From contig NZ_JAPDOD010000003.1 in NCBI RefSeq assembly GCF_027587205.1, positions 248,001 to 312,000 on the forward strand: a DNA stretch of 64,000 bases, read 5' to 3'. This stretch comes from Solirubrobacter ginsenosidimutans (GTDB lineage: Bacteria > Actinomycetota > Thermoleophilia > Solirubrobacterales > Solirubrobacteraceae). Under the pieces are notes generated by a model, which had not been told where the DNA came from, did not search any database, and saw only the letters and a program-made list of their open reading frames with translations. A program made the translations under genes and the position numbers. Each line of letters starts with the position of its first letter. Within the stretch, counting starts at the first letter, position 1. Shown one piece after another: positions 25,026 through 35,099 of the stretch.

Positions 25026-25823
25026 CTAGCGCGAACCCGAGTGTTGCTGCAGGGTCGCGATCGCTTGCCTGAGCAGCCGGGAGACGTGCATCTGCGAGAT
25101 CCCCAGGCGTGCGCCGATCTCCTGCTGCACGAGGTCTTCGCCGAATCGCAGGCGCACCACCTCCCGCTCACGCTCGTTCAAGCACGAGAACAGCCGCTCG
25201 AGATCGGCAGCCTGCTCGGCACGCACAAAGCCCGGATCCTCGTCGGCGACGAGCCGCTCACGTACCTCATCGTCGTCCTCGTGCGCGGGCTGGTCGAGCG
25301 AGTCCGGGTAGTGCGCGGTGCCGGCCGCGCGTGCCTCGAGAACGTCCTCCGCCGTCGCTTGGCAGGCGTGGGCGACCTCCTCGACCGTCGGGCTGCGCCC
25401 GAGTTCGCCGGTCAGTCGCTCGGCGACGACATCCACCCGGAGCGTCAGCTCTTGGATGTCGCGCGGCGGCCGGACCGCCCAGCCGAGGTCGCGGAAGTAG
25501 CGCTTGAGCTCGCCCAGGATCGTCGGCACCGCGAACGATGAGAACGCGATGCCGCGCGAGGGATCGAAGCGGTCGATGGCCTTGACCAGGCCGAGGGCCG
25601 CCACCTGCTGGAGATCGTCCTCCTCGGCGCGGGTCGAATACCGGCGCGCCAGATGCTGCGCGAGCGCCATGTAGCGCACGACGAGCGCGTCGCGGTCTTC
25701 CGGTCGCCGCTCGCGCCGATAGCGCTCGAACAGCACGACGGGGTCCTCATGCCGGCGTGCGCCGAGGCGAAAGGACTCGCGGCGTTGCGGGACGGCAACC
25801 GGATCTGTGGCCAAGAACGACAA
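25026..25823 (-). CDS. SigB/SigF-family sigma factor
   Basis: 265 residues from TTG 25823, which lies five bases after GGAG; a start at TTG 25853 would add 10 residues without such a site. Region 2 is clear (DALVVRYMALAQHLARRY, DDLQQVAALGLVKAIDRFDP), region 3 (GRSPTVEEVAHACQ), and region 4 (LNEREREVVRLRFGEDLVQQ, GISQMHVSRLLRQA). The order and the FDPSRGIAFSSFAVPTILGE block place it in the SigB/SigF/SigG stress and sporulation group, normally controlled by an RsbW-type anti-sigma factor; none is adjacent. It is followed by the MpsC gene. Confidence 0.9.
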   Translation of the reverse strand: MSFLATDPVAVPQRRESFRLGARRHEDPVVLFERYRRERRPEDRDALVVRYMALAQHLARRYSTRAEEDDLQQVAALGLVKAIDRFDPSRGIAFSSFAVPTILGELKRYFRDLGWAVRPPRDIQELTLRVDVVAERLTGELGRSPTVEEVAHACQATAEDVLEARAAGTAHYPDSLDQPAHEDDDEVRERLVADEDPGFVRAEQAADLERLFSCLNEREREVVRLRFGEDLVQQEIGARLGISQMHVSRLLRQAIATLQQHSGSR

Positions 25824-26250
25824 GGCAGCTCCTACGGGGGACGTTGGGCTCAATCCGACCGCCGAACGTGAGAGCCGATGAAGCGACCCTGTGTCCGCGC
25901 TGCCTCACCTCGCTGGTACGACCCTCAATAGGCCGAAACCGCGGGAGACAGTATCGCGGTGCGAGCGGCGCCGGCGAGGGCGGTCACGAACGTGACCCGG
26001 CCGTCGCGCTCGGTTTGCACTTCTCCCGTCTCAGGACAGCCCGCCGTGTGATGTCGCGCCGCCGGGGCCATTCGGTTCGCCCGGCGAGGCATTGAAAGGG
26101 CGCGAGGAAGCCGGGCACTCCGAACGGGGTCGCTCAGCGGCCTCGCGTCCGCATGCCACTTGAGCCCGCCGGCGCGCAGCTCCGCGGCAGACGGCGGGCG
26201 AGACAGGACGGCGGTTGACGGCCCCTCACCGCTGGGGGAGGCTGGTGGCC
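25824..26250. other. Divergent intergenic region, 427 bases
   Basis: No supported gene. It separates the sigma-factor gene from the TIR-STAND gene and should hold both promoters. The one notable element is the palindrome at 25982-25997; no convincing -35/-10 pair or SigB-type GTTT/GGGTAT promoter was found by eye. Confidence 0.5.
25982..25997. promoter_or_regulatory. 7-2-7 palindrome, possible operator
   Basis: GGTCACGAACGTGACC is a perfect inverted repeat with a two-base centre in the divergent region before the TIR-STAND gene. A dimeric regulator could bind it. No copy was noticed elsewhere. Confidence 0.35.
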
Positions 26251-29200
26251 GTGGAGACGACGATCGCCACCTTCGATGTCTTCCTGTCACACAACAGCCG
26301 TGACAAGGACACGGTCGAGCGGATCGCGGAGCGTCTCCGGAGCGCCGGGGTCAATCCCTGGCTGGACCGGTGGGCGCTGGTCCCGGGCGGCGAGTGGCAG
26401 CACGAGCTCGGCGCGGGGCTCGAGGCCTCGGAGGCATGCGCGGTGTTCGTCGGGCCGAACGACCTCGGCGACTGGGAGTTGCAGGAGGTCGCGCTGGCCG
26501 TCGATCGCGCGGCGACCGAGCGCGGTTTCCGCGTGTTTCCCGTGCTGCTTCCCGGCGTCCAGGAACCGTTCGAGCCCAACCGGCTGCCCCACTTCCTGCG
26601 CACGCGAACCTGGGTCGATTTCCGGCGCGGGCACGAGGACTCGCGTGCGCTCCAGGATTTCATCCACGCGGTGCGGGGCATCCCGTTCGGCCCCTCGGTG
26701 GTGGTCCGCAGTGACGACATCTGCCCGTACCGCGGCCTGCAGGTGTTCGATGCCGAGCACGCCGAGTTCTATTTCGGGCGCGACGCGGAGATCCAGCGGC
26801 TGCTGGAGAAGCTGAAGACCGACCGCTTCCTCGCCGTGCTCGGGCCGTCCGGGAGCGGCAAATCGTCGCTCGTGCGGGCGGGCCTGGTGCCGGCTCTGGC
26901 GCTCGGCGGCGCGCACCACGCGGTGGTGCGCCCTGGCGCGGCGCCGCTGACGGCGCTCGCCGCGGCGGTGGCCGGATTGGCGCCCGGGACCGCGATGCAG
27001 GCGACGCTCGACGCGCTCGCCGGCGATCCCCGCACGCTGCACCTCGCCGTGGTGCAGGCGCTCGGGACCCAGGCGCGGCTCGTGCTGGTCGTGGACCAGC
27101 TCGAGGAGGCGTTCACCCTGTGCACCGACGACGCCGAGCGGCGCGCGTTCTTCTCCACCCTGCTGTTCGCTGCGGCCGCGCCCGGCGGTCCGTGCGTCGT
27201 CGTGCTGACCCTGCGCGCGGACTTCTACCCGCGCTGCGCCGCCTACCCGGAGCTGTCACAGCTGGTCAGCGGCCAGCAGTTCCTGGTCAGCCCGATGGAC
27301 CGCGCCGCGGTGCGCCAGGCGATCGAGGAGCCCGCCCGCCGTGTCGGGCTCGAGTTCGAGGAGGGCCTGATCGACACGATCCTCGACGACGCAGGCTCCG
27401 GCCACGGGTCGTTGCCGTTGCTCGAGCACGCGCTGCTGGAGCTGTGGGAACGCCGGCGCGGACGGATGCTGACCCTCGAGGGGTATCGCGACGCCGGTGG
27501 CGTGGAGGGCGCGCTGGCCCAGCGCGCCGACGAGGTGTTCGCGCACCTCACCTCCGCCGAGCAGGAGCTCGCCCGCCGGGCGCTGCTGCGGCTGACGCAG
27601 CCCGGCGAGGGCACCGAGGACACGCGCCGGCGCGCGCCGTTGTCCGAGCTCGCGGGCAACGAGCCGGCCGTCGACGAGCTCGTGGCCGCGCGCCTGCTGA
27701 CCATCGACAACGACGAGGTGGAGGTCTCGCACGAGGCCCTGATCCGCGCCTGGCCACGGCTGCGCGGGTGGATCGACGCCGACCGCGCCAACCTGCGCGT
27801 GCAGCGCCGGCTGACCGACGCCGCGCGCGAGTGGGACCGGCTGCAGCGCGACGACAGCGCGCTCTACCGCGGCGCGCGGCTGGCGGAGGCGCGCGAGTTC
27901 CGGGGCGACCTCAACGCGCTGGAGCGCGAGTTCGTGACCGCCAGCGCGGCGTTCGCCGAGCGGGAGACCCGCCGCACGCGCCGCCGCGTCCTCACGGTGG
28001 TCGGCACGCTGCTCGCCGGTTTCCTGGTCGCCGCCGGCGCGGCCGTCGTCGCGCTCGACCAGAAGGCGACCGCGCAGCGTCAGCGGACGATCGCCCAGTC
28101 GCGCGAGCTGGCCGCCTCGTCGCTCCTCCAGCTTCCGGACGATCCCGACCTGGGCCTGCTGCTGGCGCGTGCGGCGGCGCACACCGCCCGCACCGCCCAG
28201 GCCGAGGACGCGCTGCGCCTGGCGCTGCAGTCGCCGATCCGCTCGACGTTGCGCGGACACCGCGGCGCGGTCAACGACGCCGTGTTCAGCCCCGACGGAA
28301 AGCAGGTCGCCAGCGCGGGCAGCGACGGCACGGTGCGGCTGTGGGACGCACGGAGCGAGCGACCGGGCCCGGTCCTGTCAGGTCCCAGCACGCCGCTTTC
28401 GGTGCTCGCCTTCAGTCCCGACGGGAAGCGGCTTGCGGCGGGGGCGGACAACGGCGACGTGTGGGTGTGGCCGGTCGGCGGCGGCCCTGGACGTCGACTG
28501 CGTGGCCAGATCCAAGGTGTGTCCGGCGTGGGCTTCAATGCCGACGGTTCGCGGCTCGTCAGCTGGAGCAGCGACCATACGGCGATCCTCTGGGACACGA
28601 CGACGGGGCGGGGGATCGCCCGGCTCGGAGGGGAGCCCGTCTCCGCAGCGATGACCGCCGGCGGAACGGTGAGCCGCGAGCACGACATCGCGGCTGCGGC
28701 GTTTGCGTCCGGCGGGCGGTTGGTCACCGCGGGCAGCGACGGCGTCAGAGTGTGGGATGCACGCACCGGACGCTCCGAGGGGCGCTGGACGCGTCGCATG
28801 ACGATGCAACTGATCGCAGCCGGGGACCGCGTTGTGACCGCGGACGATGTCACCGTTCGCGTCTTCGATGCGGCGACGGGCCGCCAGATCGCCAGCCACG
28901 CGGAGAGCGGCGGGCTGCTGAGCGCCGGCCCGGACGGTCGGCGGATCCTGCTCTCCGGCCGGGTATGGGACGTCGATCGCGACCGCACCGTCACGCTCCA
29001 GGGAACGCTCGGCTTCTCCGGGGCGTTCGACCCGGCGGGCGACCTGCTGATCACCGTGGAGTCCGACCGTGCCGCGGTGCGGGACGCTGCGACCGGCACC
29101 CAGCTGGCGGCGCTGAACGCCGGCACGCCGCCATCGGCCGGGGTCTTCAGCCCCGACGGACGCCGCGTCGCGACGGTGTACGGAGATGGGACGGTGCGCC

Positions 29201-30150
29201 TCTGGACGCCGGGCGTGCGACGCCTGCAGGGCGGCGAGGACCTGCAGGCGACGGTCAGCGTCAGCCCGGACGGGCGGCTGGCCGCGAGTATCTCATCGGC
29301 GCCACGGCCCGTCGTATGGGAGCTCGCGAGCGGACGGTTGCGGCTTGGCCGGGCGAGTGGCACCGGACGCGGCTTCGAGGGCTGGGCGTCCTTCACGGGA
29401 AACACGACCCTCGCTTACGACGGGAACGTCAACACCCGGGGCCGCATCACGATCGTCGACGCCACCACGGGCCGGTCGCGGCGCCCGATCAACGGCGTGG
29501 TGATCAGCGCGGACGGGCGGCGGGTCGGCGACCTGCCGCCGTTCTATGCGGGCGACGACACGCCCGGGCCACTGCGGTTCACCGATCTCCGCAGCGGCGT
29601 GACGGTTGAGCGGACGGTCAAGCCCGCGGTGTTGGGCGCGCTCAGCGGCGACGGGCGCCTCGCGGCGCTGACGACCTACGACGGCCTCGAACTCTGGGAC
29701 ACGAGAACCGCCACCCGGCTCCGACGGCTCGCGGCCGATGCCGATGCCGATGCCACTGCGTTCTCAGCGGGAACGAGCCGGCTGATCGGCAAGAGCGACA
29801 GCCAGTTCCTGGTCTGGGACCTGCGGACCGGTCGCGCGACGCGGCTCGCGGGGAACGCCGATACCGACGACGGTGCCGGGTTCAGCGCCGACGGGCGGTT
29901 CGCGCTGACCTGGACCCCCGACGCCACGCGCGTGTCCGACCCGGCTGGCGGGCGCACGCTGGTCACGCTCCCGGGCTCGGAAGCGGCCGCGATGGTGCCC
30001 GGCGACCGCGAGATCGTGACGGTGGGAGCCGGACCTCCGGTCGTCCGCAGCTGCGAGGCCTGCGCCGGCTGGGACGAGCTCGTCCGGCGGGCGGACGCGC
30101 GGGCGCTGCGCCCGCTGACCGCCGCCGAACGGCAGCGCTTCGGCGGCTAG
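26251..30150 (+). CDS. TIR-nSTAND1-WD40 membrane protein, candidate defence or death effector
   Basis: 1299 residues from GTG 26251, nine bases after GGAGG; TTG 26215 and GTG 26245 are alternatives. Residues ~5-140 are a TIR domain (TFDVFLSHNSRDKD, WLDRW, then DWELQEVALAV with the Glu expected in NAD+-cleaving TIRs). Residues ~160-560 are an nSTAND1 ATPase: YRGLQVFDAEHAEFYFGR, P-loop GPSGSGKSSLV, Walker B LVLVVDQLEEAF. One membrane segment (~580-602) follows, then about 12 WD40-type repeats (FSPDGKQVASAGSDGTVRLW first, here split). Such proteins are thought to sense a trigger with the repeats and fire the TIR. Antiphage function is inference. Confidence 0.88.
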   Translation: METTIATFDVFLSHNSRDKDTVERIAERLRSAGVNPWLDRWALVPGGEWQHELGAGLEASEACAVFVGPNDLGDWELQEVALAVDRAATERGFRVFPVLLPGVQEPFEPNRLPHFLRTRTWVDFRRGHEDSRALQDFIHAVRGIPFGPSVVVRSDDICPYRGLQVFDAEHAEFYFGRDAEIQRLLEKLKTDRFLAVLGPSGSGKSSLVRAGLVPALALGGAHHAVVRPGAAPLTALAAAVAGLAPGTAMQATLDALAGDPRTLHLAVVQALGTQARLVLVVDQLEEAFTLCTDDAERRAFFSTLLFAAAAPGGPCVVVLTLRADFYPRCAAYPELSQLVSGQQFLVSPMDRAAVRQAIEEPARRVGLEFEEGLIDTILDDAGSGHGSLPLLEHALLELWERRRGRMLTLEGYRDAGGVEGALAQRADEVFAHLTSAEQELARRALLRLTQPGEGTEDTRRRAPLSELAGNEPAVDELVAARLLTIDNDEVEVSHEALIRAWPRLRGWIDADRANLRVQRRLTDAAREWDRLQRDDSALYRGARLAEAREFRGDLNALEREFVTASAAFAERETRRTRRRVLTVVGTLLAGFLVAAGAAVVALDQKATAQRQRTIAQSRELAASSLLQLPDDPDLGLLLARAAAHTARTAQAEDALRLALQSPIRSTLRGHRGAVNDAVFSPDGKQVASAGSDGTVRLWDARSERPGPVLSGPSTPLSVLAFSPDGKRLAAGADNGDVWVWPVGGGPGRRLRGQIQGVSGVGFNADGSRLVSWSSDHTAILWDTTTGRGIARLGGEPVSAAMTAGGTVSREHDIAAAAFASGGRLVTAGSDGVRVWDARTGRSEGRWTRRMTMQLIAAGDRVVTADDVTVRVFDAATGRQIASHAESGGLLSAGPDGRRILLSGRVWDVDRDRTVTLQGTLGFSGAFDPAGDLLITVESDRAAVRDAATGTQLAALNAGTPPSAGVFSPDGRRVATVYGDGTVRLWTPGVRRLQGGEDLQATVSVSPDGRLAASISSAPRPVVWELASGRLRLGRASGTGRGFEGWASFTGNTTLAYDGNVNTRGRITIVDATTGRSRRPINGVVISADGRRVGDLPPFYAGDDTPGPLRFTDLRSGVTVERTVKPAVLGALSGDGRLAALTTYDGLELWDTRTATRLRRLAADADADATAFSAGTSRLIGKSDSQFLVWDLRTGRATRLAGNADTDDGAGFSADGRFALTWTPDATRVSDPAGGRTLVTLPGSEAAAMVPGDREIVTVGAGPPVVRSCEACAGWDELVRRADARALRPLTAAERQRFGG

Positions 30151-30236
30151 CGCGTGGCGTGGTCCTCAAGTGGGTGGGCACGCTCTCCACCTGGGGTCAC
30201 TTCCTCCTGTGGCGCGACAGCCGAGAGCATCGGCGC

Positions 30237-31790
30237 ATGTCCCGCCACCCCGTCGCCCTCGCTGTCGCCGGCCTGCTCGCCTGCGCCGCGCCGGCGCACG
30301 CTCAAGACCCGGGAGCGCGCATCATCAACCCGGACGGCGCGATCACGGTGCCCTACCAGGTCGCGCTCGCGCAACGTACGCTCGACGGTGACGGCAACGT
30401 CGCGGTGTTCTGCGGCGGCACGGTGCGCGATGCGGCGCACGTGATCACCGCGGCGCACTGCTTGGAGGGCGAGACGACCGATGCGCCGGGCGAGTTCCTG
30501 GTCGTGGCCGGCCTGTTCCAGCGCTCGGACCCGAGTGTGGCGCAGGTCGTCGAGGTGGCGGCGATCACGACGCATCCCGCGTATCGGGGTGCTGACACCG
30601 GGAATGACTTCGGCATCCTCACGCTCGCCGAACCGCTCCGGCTGACGCCTGGCGCCGTGCCGTTCGATCCGCCGGGGACCGTCGGCGCGCTGGCGGTGGG
30701 AGCCGCAGGTGGCAACCCGGTCGGGCGCGCGCTGATCTCGGGTTGGGGCGACGTGGACCCGGATCAGGACAACGCCGTCCAGCCCGACCCGCTCGTCGGT
30801 GCGATCGTCGACCTCAACGCGGACTGCTCGGCGTACGGGCCCGCCTTCATCGCGACCACGATGTTGTGCGCCGGCCGCAGGAACCTCGACGGCACCGTGA
30901 CCGACACCTGTCAGGGAGACAGCGGCGGGCCGCTGGCGCGCATCAACCCGCAGCAGAACGGGGTCGTCGACCTGGCCGGCATCGTCAGCTTCGGCAACGG
31001 CTGCGCGCAGGCCGGGTTTCCGGGCATCTACACGCGCGTCGCGAATCCCGACATCAATGCCCGGCTGCGGCAGAGCGACCCGCCGGCGCGGGCGGTCATG
31101 CTCGCGCCGCCGGCGATCGATGCGCACGACGTGGCGGTGGGCGCGACGCTGACGTGCAACCCGGGCCGCTGGAGCTCGGCGCCCGTCTTCTCGGCGCTCT
31201 GGCTGCGGGCGCCGCTCGCTCCGAACGGGCAGCCCGACACGAGCCGGATCGAAGTCGTGAGCGACCGCCCGCAGATCGTCCTGCGGCCCGAGGACGAGGG
31301 CTCCCTGTTCGCTTGCGAGGTCCGCGCCACGAACGCCGGCGGCTCACTGACGGCATTGTCCGGCGGAATCGGACCTGTGCAGCCTGCCCGGGCGGGCGGA
31401 GCTCAGCCGGGCGCCGGTGCCGGCACGCCGGTCGCGGTCGGCGCCGACCTCTCGGTCCCGACCTCGAGCTTCACGCGCCGGAGCTGCCGCCGCCGGACCT
31501 GCCGGCTGACGCTCAAGGTCGACGACCTGGGCGGCGTCGCCGGCACGCGGGTGCGCGCCGGCGCCGTCCGTGTGAGCGGCTGCCCAACGGGACGGAAGGG
31601 GCGCAAGTGCCGGCGGCCGAGGACGCTGAGCGCGCGCGACGTCGCGCCGGGCGTCTTCGAGATCGTCGCGCGCGGCCTCGAGCCGGCGCGCTACCGGTTC
31701 TCCGCGACCGCTGTGGACGCGGCCGGCAACGCGCAGGCGCGCGCGGCCGTGGTCACCCTGACGGTGCGCAAGACGAAGGCGAGAGCATGA
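30237..31790 (+). CDS. Secreted trypsin-like serine protease
   Basis: 517 residues from ATG 30237, which starts a signal peptide (MSRHPVALAVAGLLACAA, cut after AHA); the upstream frame start at 30159 is rejected. A chymotrypsin-fold S1 domain carries His in TAAHC, Asp in GNDFGIL and Ser in CQGDSGGP, so the triad is complete. The C-terminal half has an Ig-like segment (DVAVGATLTCNPGRWSS) and a basic Cys-rich tail (RRSCRRRTCRLTLKV). The Asp before the catalytic Ser (at the S1 base by the Asp in TDTCQGD) suggests Arg/Lys preference. Its stop overlaps the start of the PKD lipoprotein gene (ATGA), implying coupled synthesis. Confidence 0.9.
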   Translation: MSRHPVALAVAGLLACAAPAHAQDPGARIINPDGAITVPYQVALAQRTLDGDGNVAVFCGGTVRDAAHVITAAHCLEGETTDAPGEFLVVAGLFQRSDPSVAQVVEVAAITTHPAYRGADTGNDFGILTLAEPLRLTPGAVPFDPPGTVGALAVGAAGGNPVGRALISGWGDVDPDQDNAVQPDPLVGAIVDLNADCSAYGPAFIATTMLCAGRRNLDGTVTDTCQGDSGGPLARINPQQNGVVDLAGIVSFGNGCAQAGFPGIYTRVANPDINARLRQSDPPARAVMLAPPAIDAHDVAVGATLTCNPGRWSSAPVFSALWLRAPLAPNGQPDTSRIEVVSDRPQIVLRPEDEGSLFACEVRATNAGGSLTALSGGIGPVQPARAGGAQPGAGAGTPVAVGADLSVPTSSFTRRSCRRRTCRLTLKVDDLGGVAGTRVRAGAVRVSGCPTGRKGRKCRRPRTLSARDVAPGVFEIVARGLEPARYRFSATAVDAAGNAQARAAVVTLTVRKTKARA

Positions 31791-33046
31791 GCGCGGCGCG
31801 CGGGATCGCGAGGGCCGTGGCGCTCGCCGCGCTGGCCGGCGGGCTGAGCGGGTGCTGTCAGAGCGGGTGGACGAACTTCATCTTCCGCGCGGCATGCTCG
31901 GACGAGTCCGCCGGCCTGCGCGTCAAGCTCGTCGCGCCCGACGAGCCGGTGATCGCAGGTCGGCCGGTGCGGCTCCGGGTGGACCTCACGGCGACCAATC
32001 CGTTCCCCGGACAGGCCTCGTTCGAGAGCTACTACTGGGATCTCGACGGCGACCGCGTGACCGACCGGCGCGTGAGCGAACTCGTGTATGGCTGGAGTAC
32101 CTCGAAGGAGATCGAGCATCAGTTTCCGCGTCCCGGCCGCGTCCGGGTCGGCGTCGAGCTCGTCGCGGGCGAGGGCCGCGACTCCGATGCGCTGCTGATC
32201 GACGTGCAGCCGCCGCCGGGGATCGAGTCGGCACCACCGCAGCTCCCGGCCCCGTCACCGTCGCCGGCCCCGCCGGGCAACCTCGCTCCGACGGCCTCGT
32301 TCGTCGCGCGTGCGGAGGTGCCGGTCAAGACGCCCTTCGCGCTCGACGCCACTGGGTCGAGCGACGCCGACGGGCGGATCGTTCGCTACCGGTGGGACAT
32401 GGAGGGCAACGCGGCTCCCGAGCGCGAGAGCTCGAGTCCGATCACGGAATACAGCTACGTCACGGCCGGCACCAAGACCGTCACGCTGACCGTCGTCGAC
32501 GACCGCGGAGCGACCGGCCAGGCAGTCCGCACGATCGTGGTCGCCGGGGCTCGCGGCGGCGCCCGGGCGACGGCGGCCGCGGCGCGGACGTTCAGCGCGC
32601 AGGTGACCGGCCTGGTGCCGTCGCCGGCGCCGAGGCCGACCGCGCGCGGCCTGGCGCTCCCCGCCATGAAGGGGTCCGGCACGATGCGCGCCGGCCTCGG
32701 CACTCGCGTCCGCGCGCTGCGGCGCCTGACCCGCTCTCGCTGGCGGGGACGGTTGCGCTTCGCCTTCGATCGCCGCACCGGCACCGCCACCCTGACCGGC
32801 AAGGTGCTGGCCACCGGCTCGGGGCGGCGACCACCGCGGGCCTGCCTGCGCGTCGCGATCAGCGCCCCGGCGCTCGCCCCGCCCTCGGGCACGTTGACCG
32901 TGCTCGGCGGGACCCGCTCGGCCGCCCGCCTGCGTGGCTCCGCGCACTTCACCGTCGCCCGCGTCGCCGGCAAGACCGCACACCTTCGCGGCACCCACGA
33001 CTTCCGCACCAGCGGACGCCCACGCGGCCTCGCCGCGTGCCGCTGA
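31787..33046 (+). CDS. PKD-domain lipoprotein
   Basis: 419 residues from ATG 31787 in a four-base overlap with the protease stop. The N-terminus has a lipobox (AGGLSGCC), so the protein should be lipid-anchored outside the membrane. Two PKD-like domains are visible: a first divergent one (YYWDLDGDRVTDRR...VGVELVAGEGRDS) and a clear second one (ASFVARAEV, DATGSSDADGRIVRYRWDM, TVTLTVVDDRGATGQ). The C-terminal ~150 residues are Arg-rich beta strands without named family. It may partner with the co-expressed protease, for example as a surface adaptor; that is inference. Confidence 0.75.
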   Translation: MSAARGIARAVALAALAGGLSGCCQSGWTNFIFRAACSDESAGLRVKLVAPDEPVIAGRPVRLRVDLTATNPFPGQASFESYYWDLDGDRVTDRRVSELVYGWSTSKEIEHQFPRPGRVRVGVELVAGEGRDSDALLIDVQPPPGIESAPPQLPAPSPSPAPPGNLAPTASFVARAEVPVKTPFALDATGSSDADGRIVRYRWDMEGNAAPERESSSPITEYSYVTAGTKTVTLTVVDDRGATGQAVRTIVVAGARGGARATAAAARTFSAQVTGLVPSPAPRPTARGLALPAMKGSGTMRAGLGTRVRALRRLTRSRWRGRLRFAFDRRTGTATLTGKVLATGSGRRPPRACLRVAISAPALAPPSGTLTVLGGTRSAARLRGSAHFTVARVAGKTAHLRGTHDFRTSGRPRGLAACR

Positions 33047-33069
33047 GCACGCGCAAACTTACGATTCGC

Positions 33070-33084
33070 GAAACTAGACGTTTC
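33070..33084. promoter_or_regulatory. Inverted repeat before the FHA gene
   Basis: GAAAC-TAGAC-GTTTC, a 5-5-5 inverted repeat 45 bases before the FHA GTG, in a short AT-richer gap. Possible operator; the match is short enough to be chance. Confidence 0.3.
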
Positions 33085-33128
33085 ATCGGCGCAACAATGC
33101 GCAGGAGTCCTTTAGCGTCACACCTAAC

Positions 33129-33817
33129 GTGGGCTCGCAAGTGACTGGACCGCTCGATCGCCACGGCAGCTCCGCCGTCGACCTGCGGGCGCGCCTCGAT
33201 GCCGAGCGCGCCGGAGCGGCGTTCCTCGTCTATCGGGACGTGGAGCGGCGCCAGCGGATCCGGCTCCTCGACCGTGAGCGGCTGACGATCGGCCGCGGTG
33301 TCGGCGCTGATGTGCGGCTGGAATGGGACAACGAGATCTCGCGCACCCACGCCGAGATCGAGCGCGTGGGCGACGCGTGGGCGGTGGCCGACGATGGGCT
33401 GTCCACCAACGGGACCTTCTGCAACGGAGAGCGCCTGCGCGGCCGGCGACGGCTGGCCGACGGCGACCAACTGCGCTTCGGCCGCACGCTCGTGGCGTTC
33501 GGCGCGCCCGCGCTCGCTGACGGCGCGACCACCACCGCGCTGGGCGGCGACGCGCTCCCGGTCACGCTCTCGGACACGCAGCGGCGCGTGCTCGTCGCGT
33601 TGTGCCGCCCGCTGCTCGATAGCCCGTTCGCGACGCCGGCGACGAACCAGCGCATCGCCGCCGATGTGTTCCTCGGCGTCGACGCGGTCAAGGTGCACCT
33701 GCGCACGCTGTACCGGAAGCTCGGCATCTCCGCGCTGCCGCACAACCAGAAGCGCGCGCGGCTGGTCGAGCTGGCGTTTCAGCAAGGGCTGGTCGCCGAG
33801 CACGATCTCAGCGGCGA

Positions 33818-33821
<4 letters not shown>
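33129..33821 (+). CDS. FHA-domain protein with C-terminal HTH
   Basis: 230 residues from GTG 33129. Residues ~45-120 are a forkhead-associated domain that binds phospho-Thr peptides: LTIGRGVGADVRL, EISRTHAEIER, LSTNGTFCNGERL. Residues ~145-225 look like a winged or LuxR-like helix-turn-helix (LSDTQRRVLVALCRPL, TNQRIAADVFLGVDAVKVHL, YRKLGI). The combination suggests a transcription factor switched by Ser/Thr phosphorylation, and the gene is directly upstream of a Ser/Thr kinase whose coding frame overlaps its stop (GTGA at 33818). The kinase is the obvious partner. Confidence 0.85.
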
Positions 33822-35093
<1,272 letters not shown>

Positions 35094-35099
<6 letters not shown>

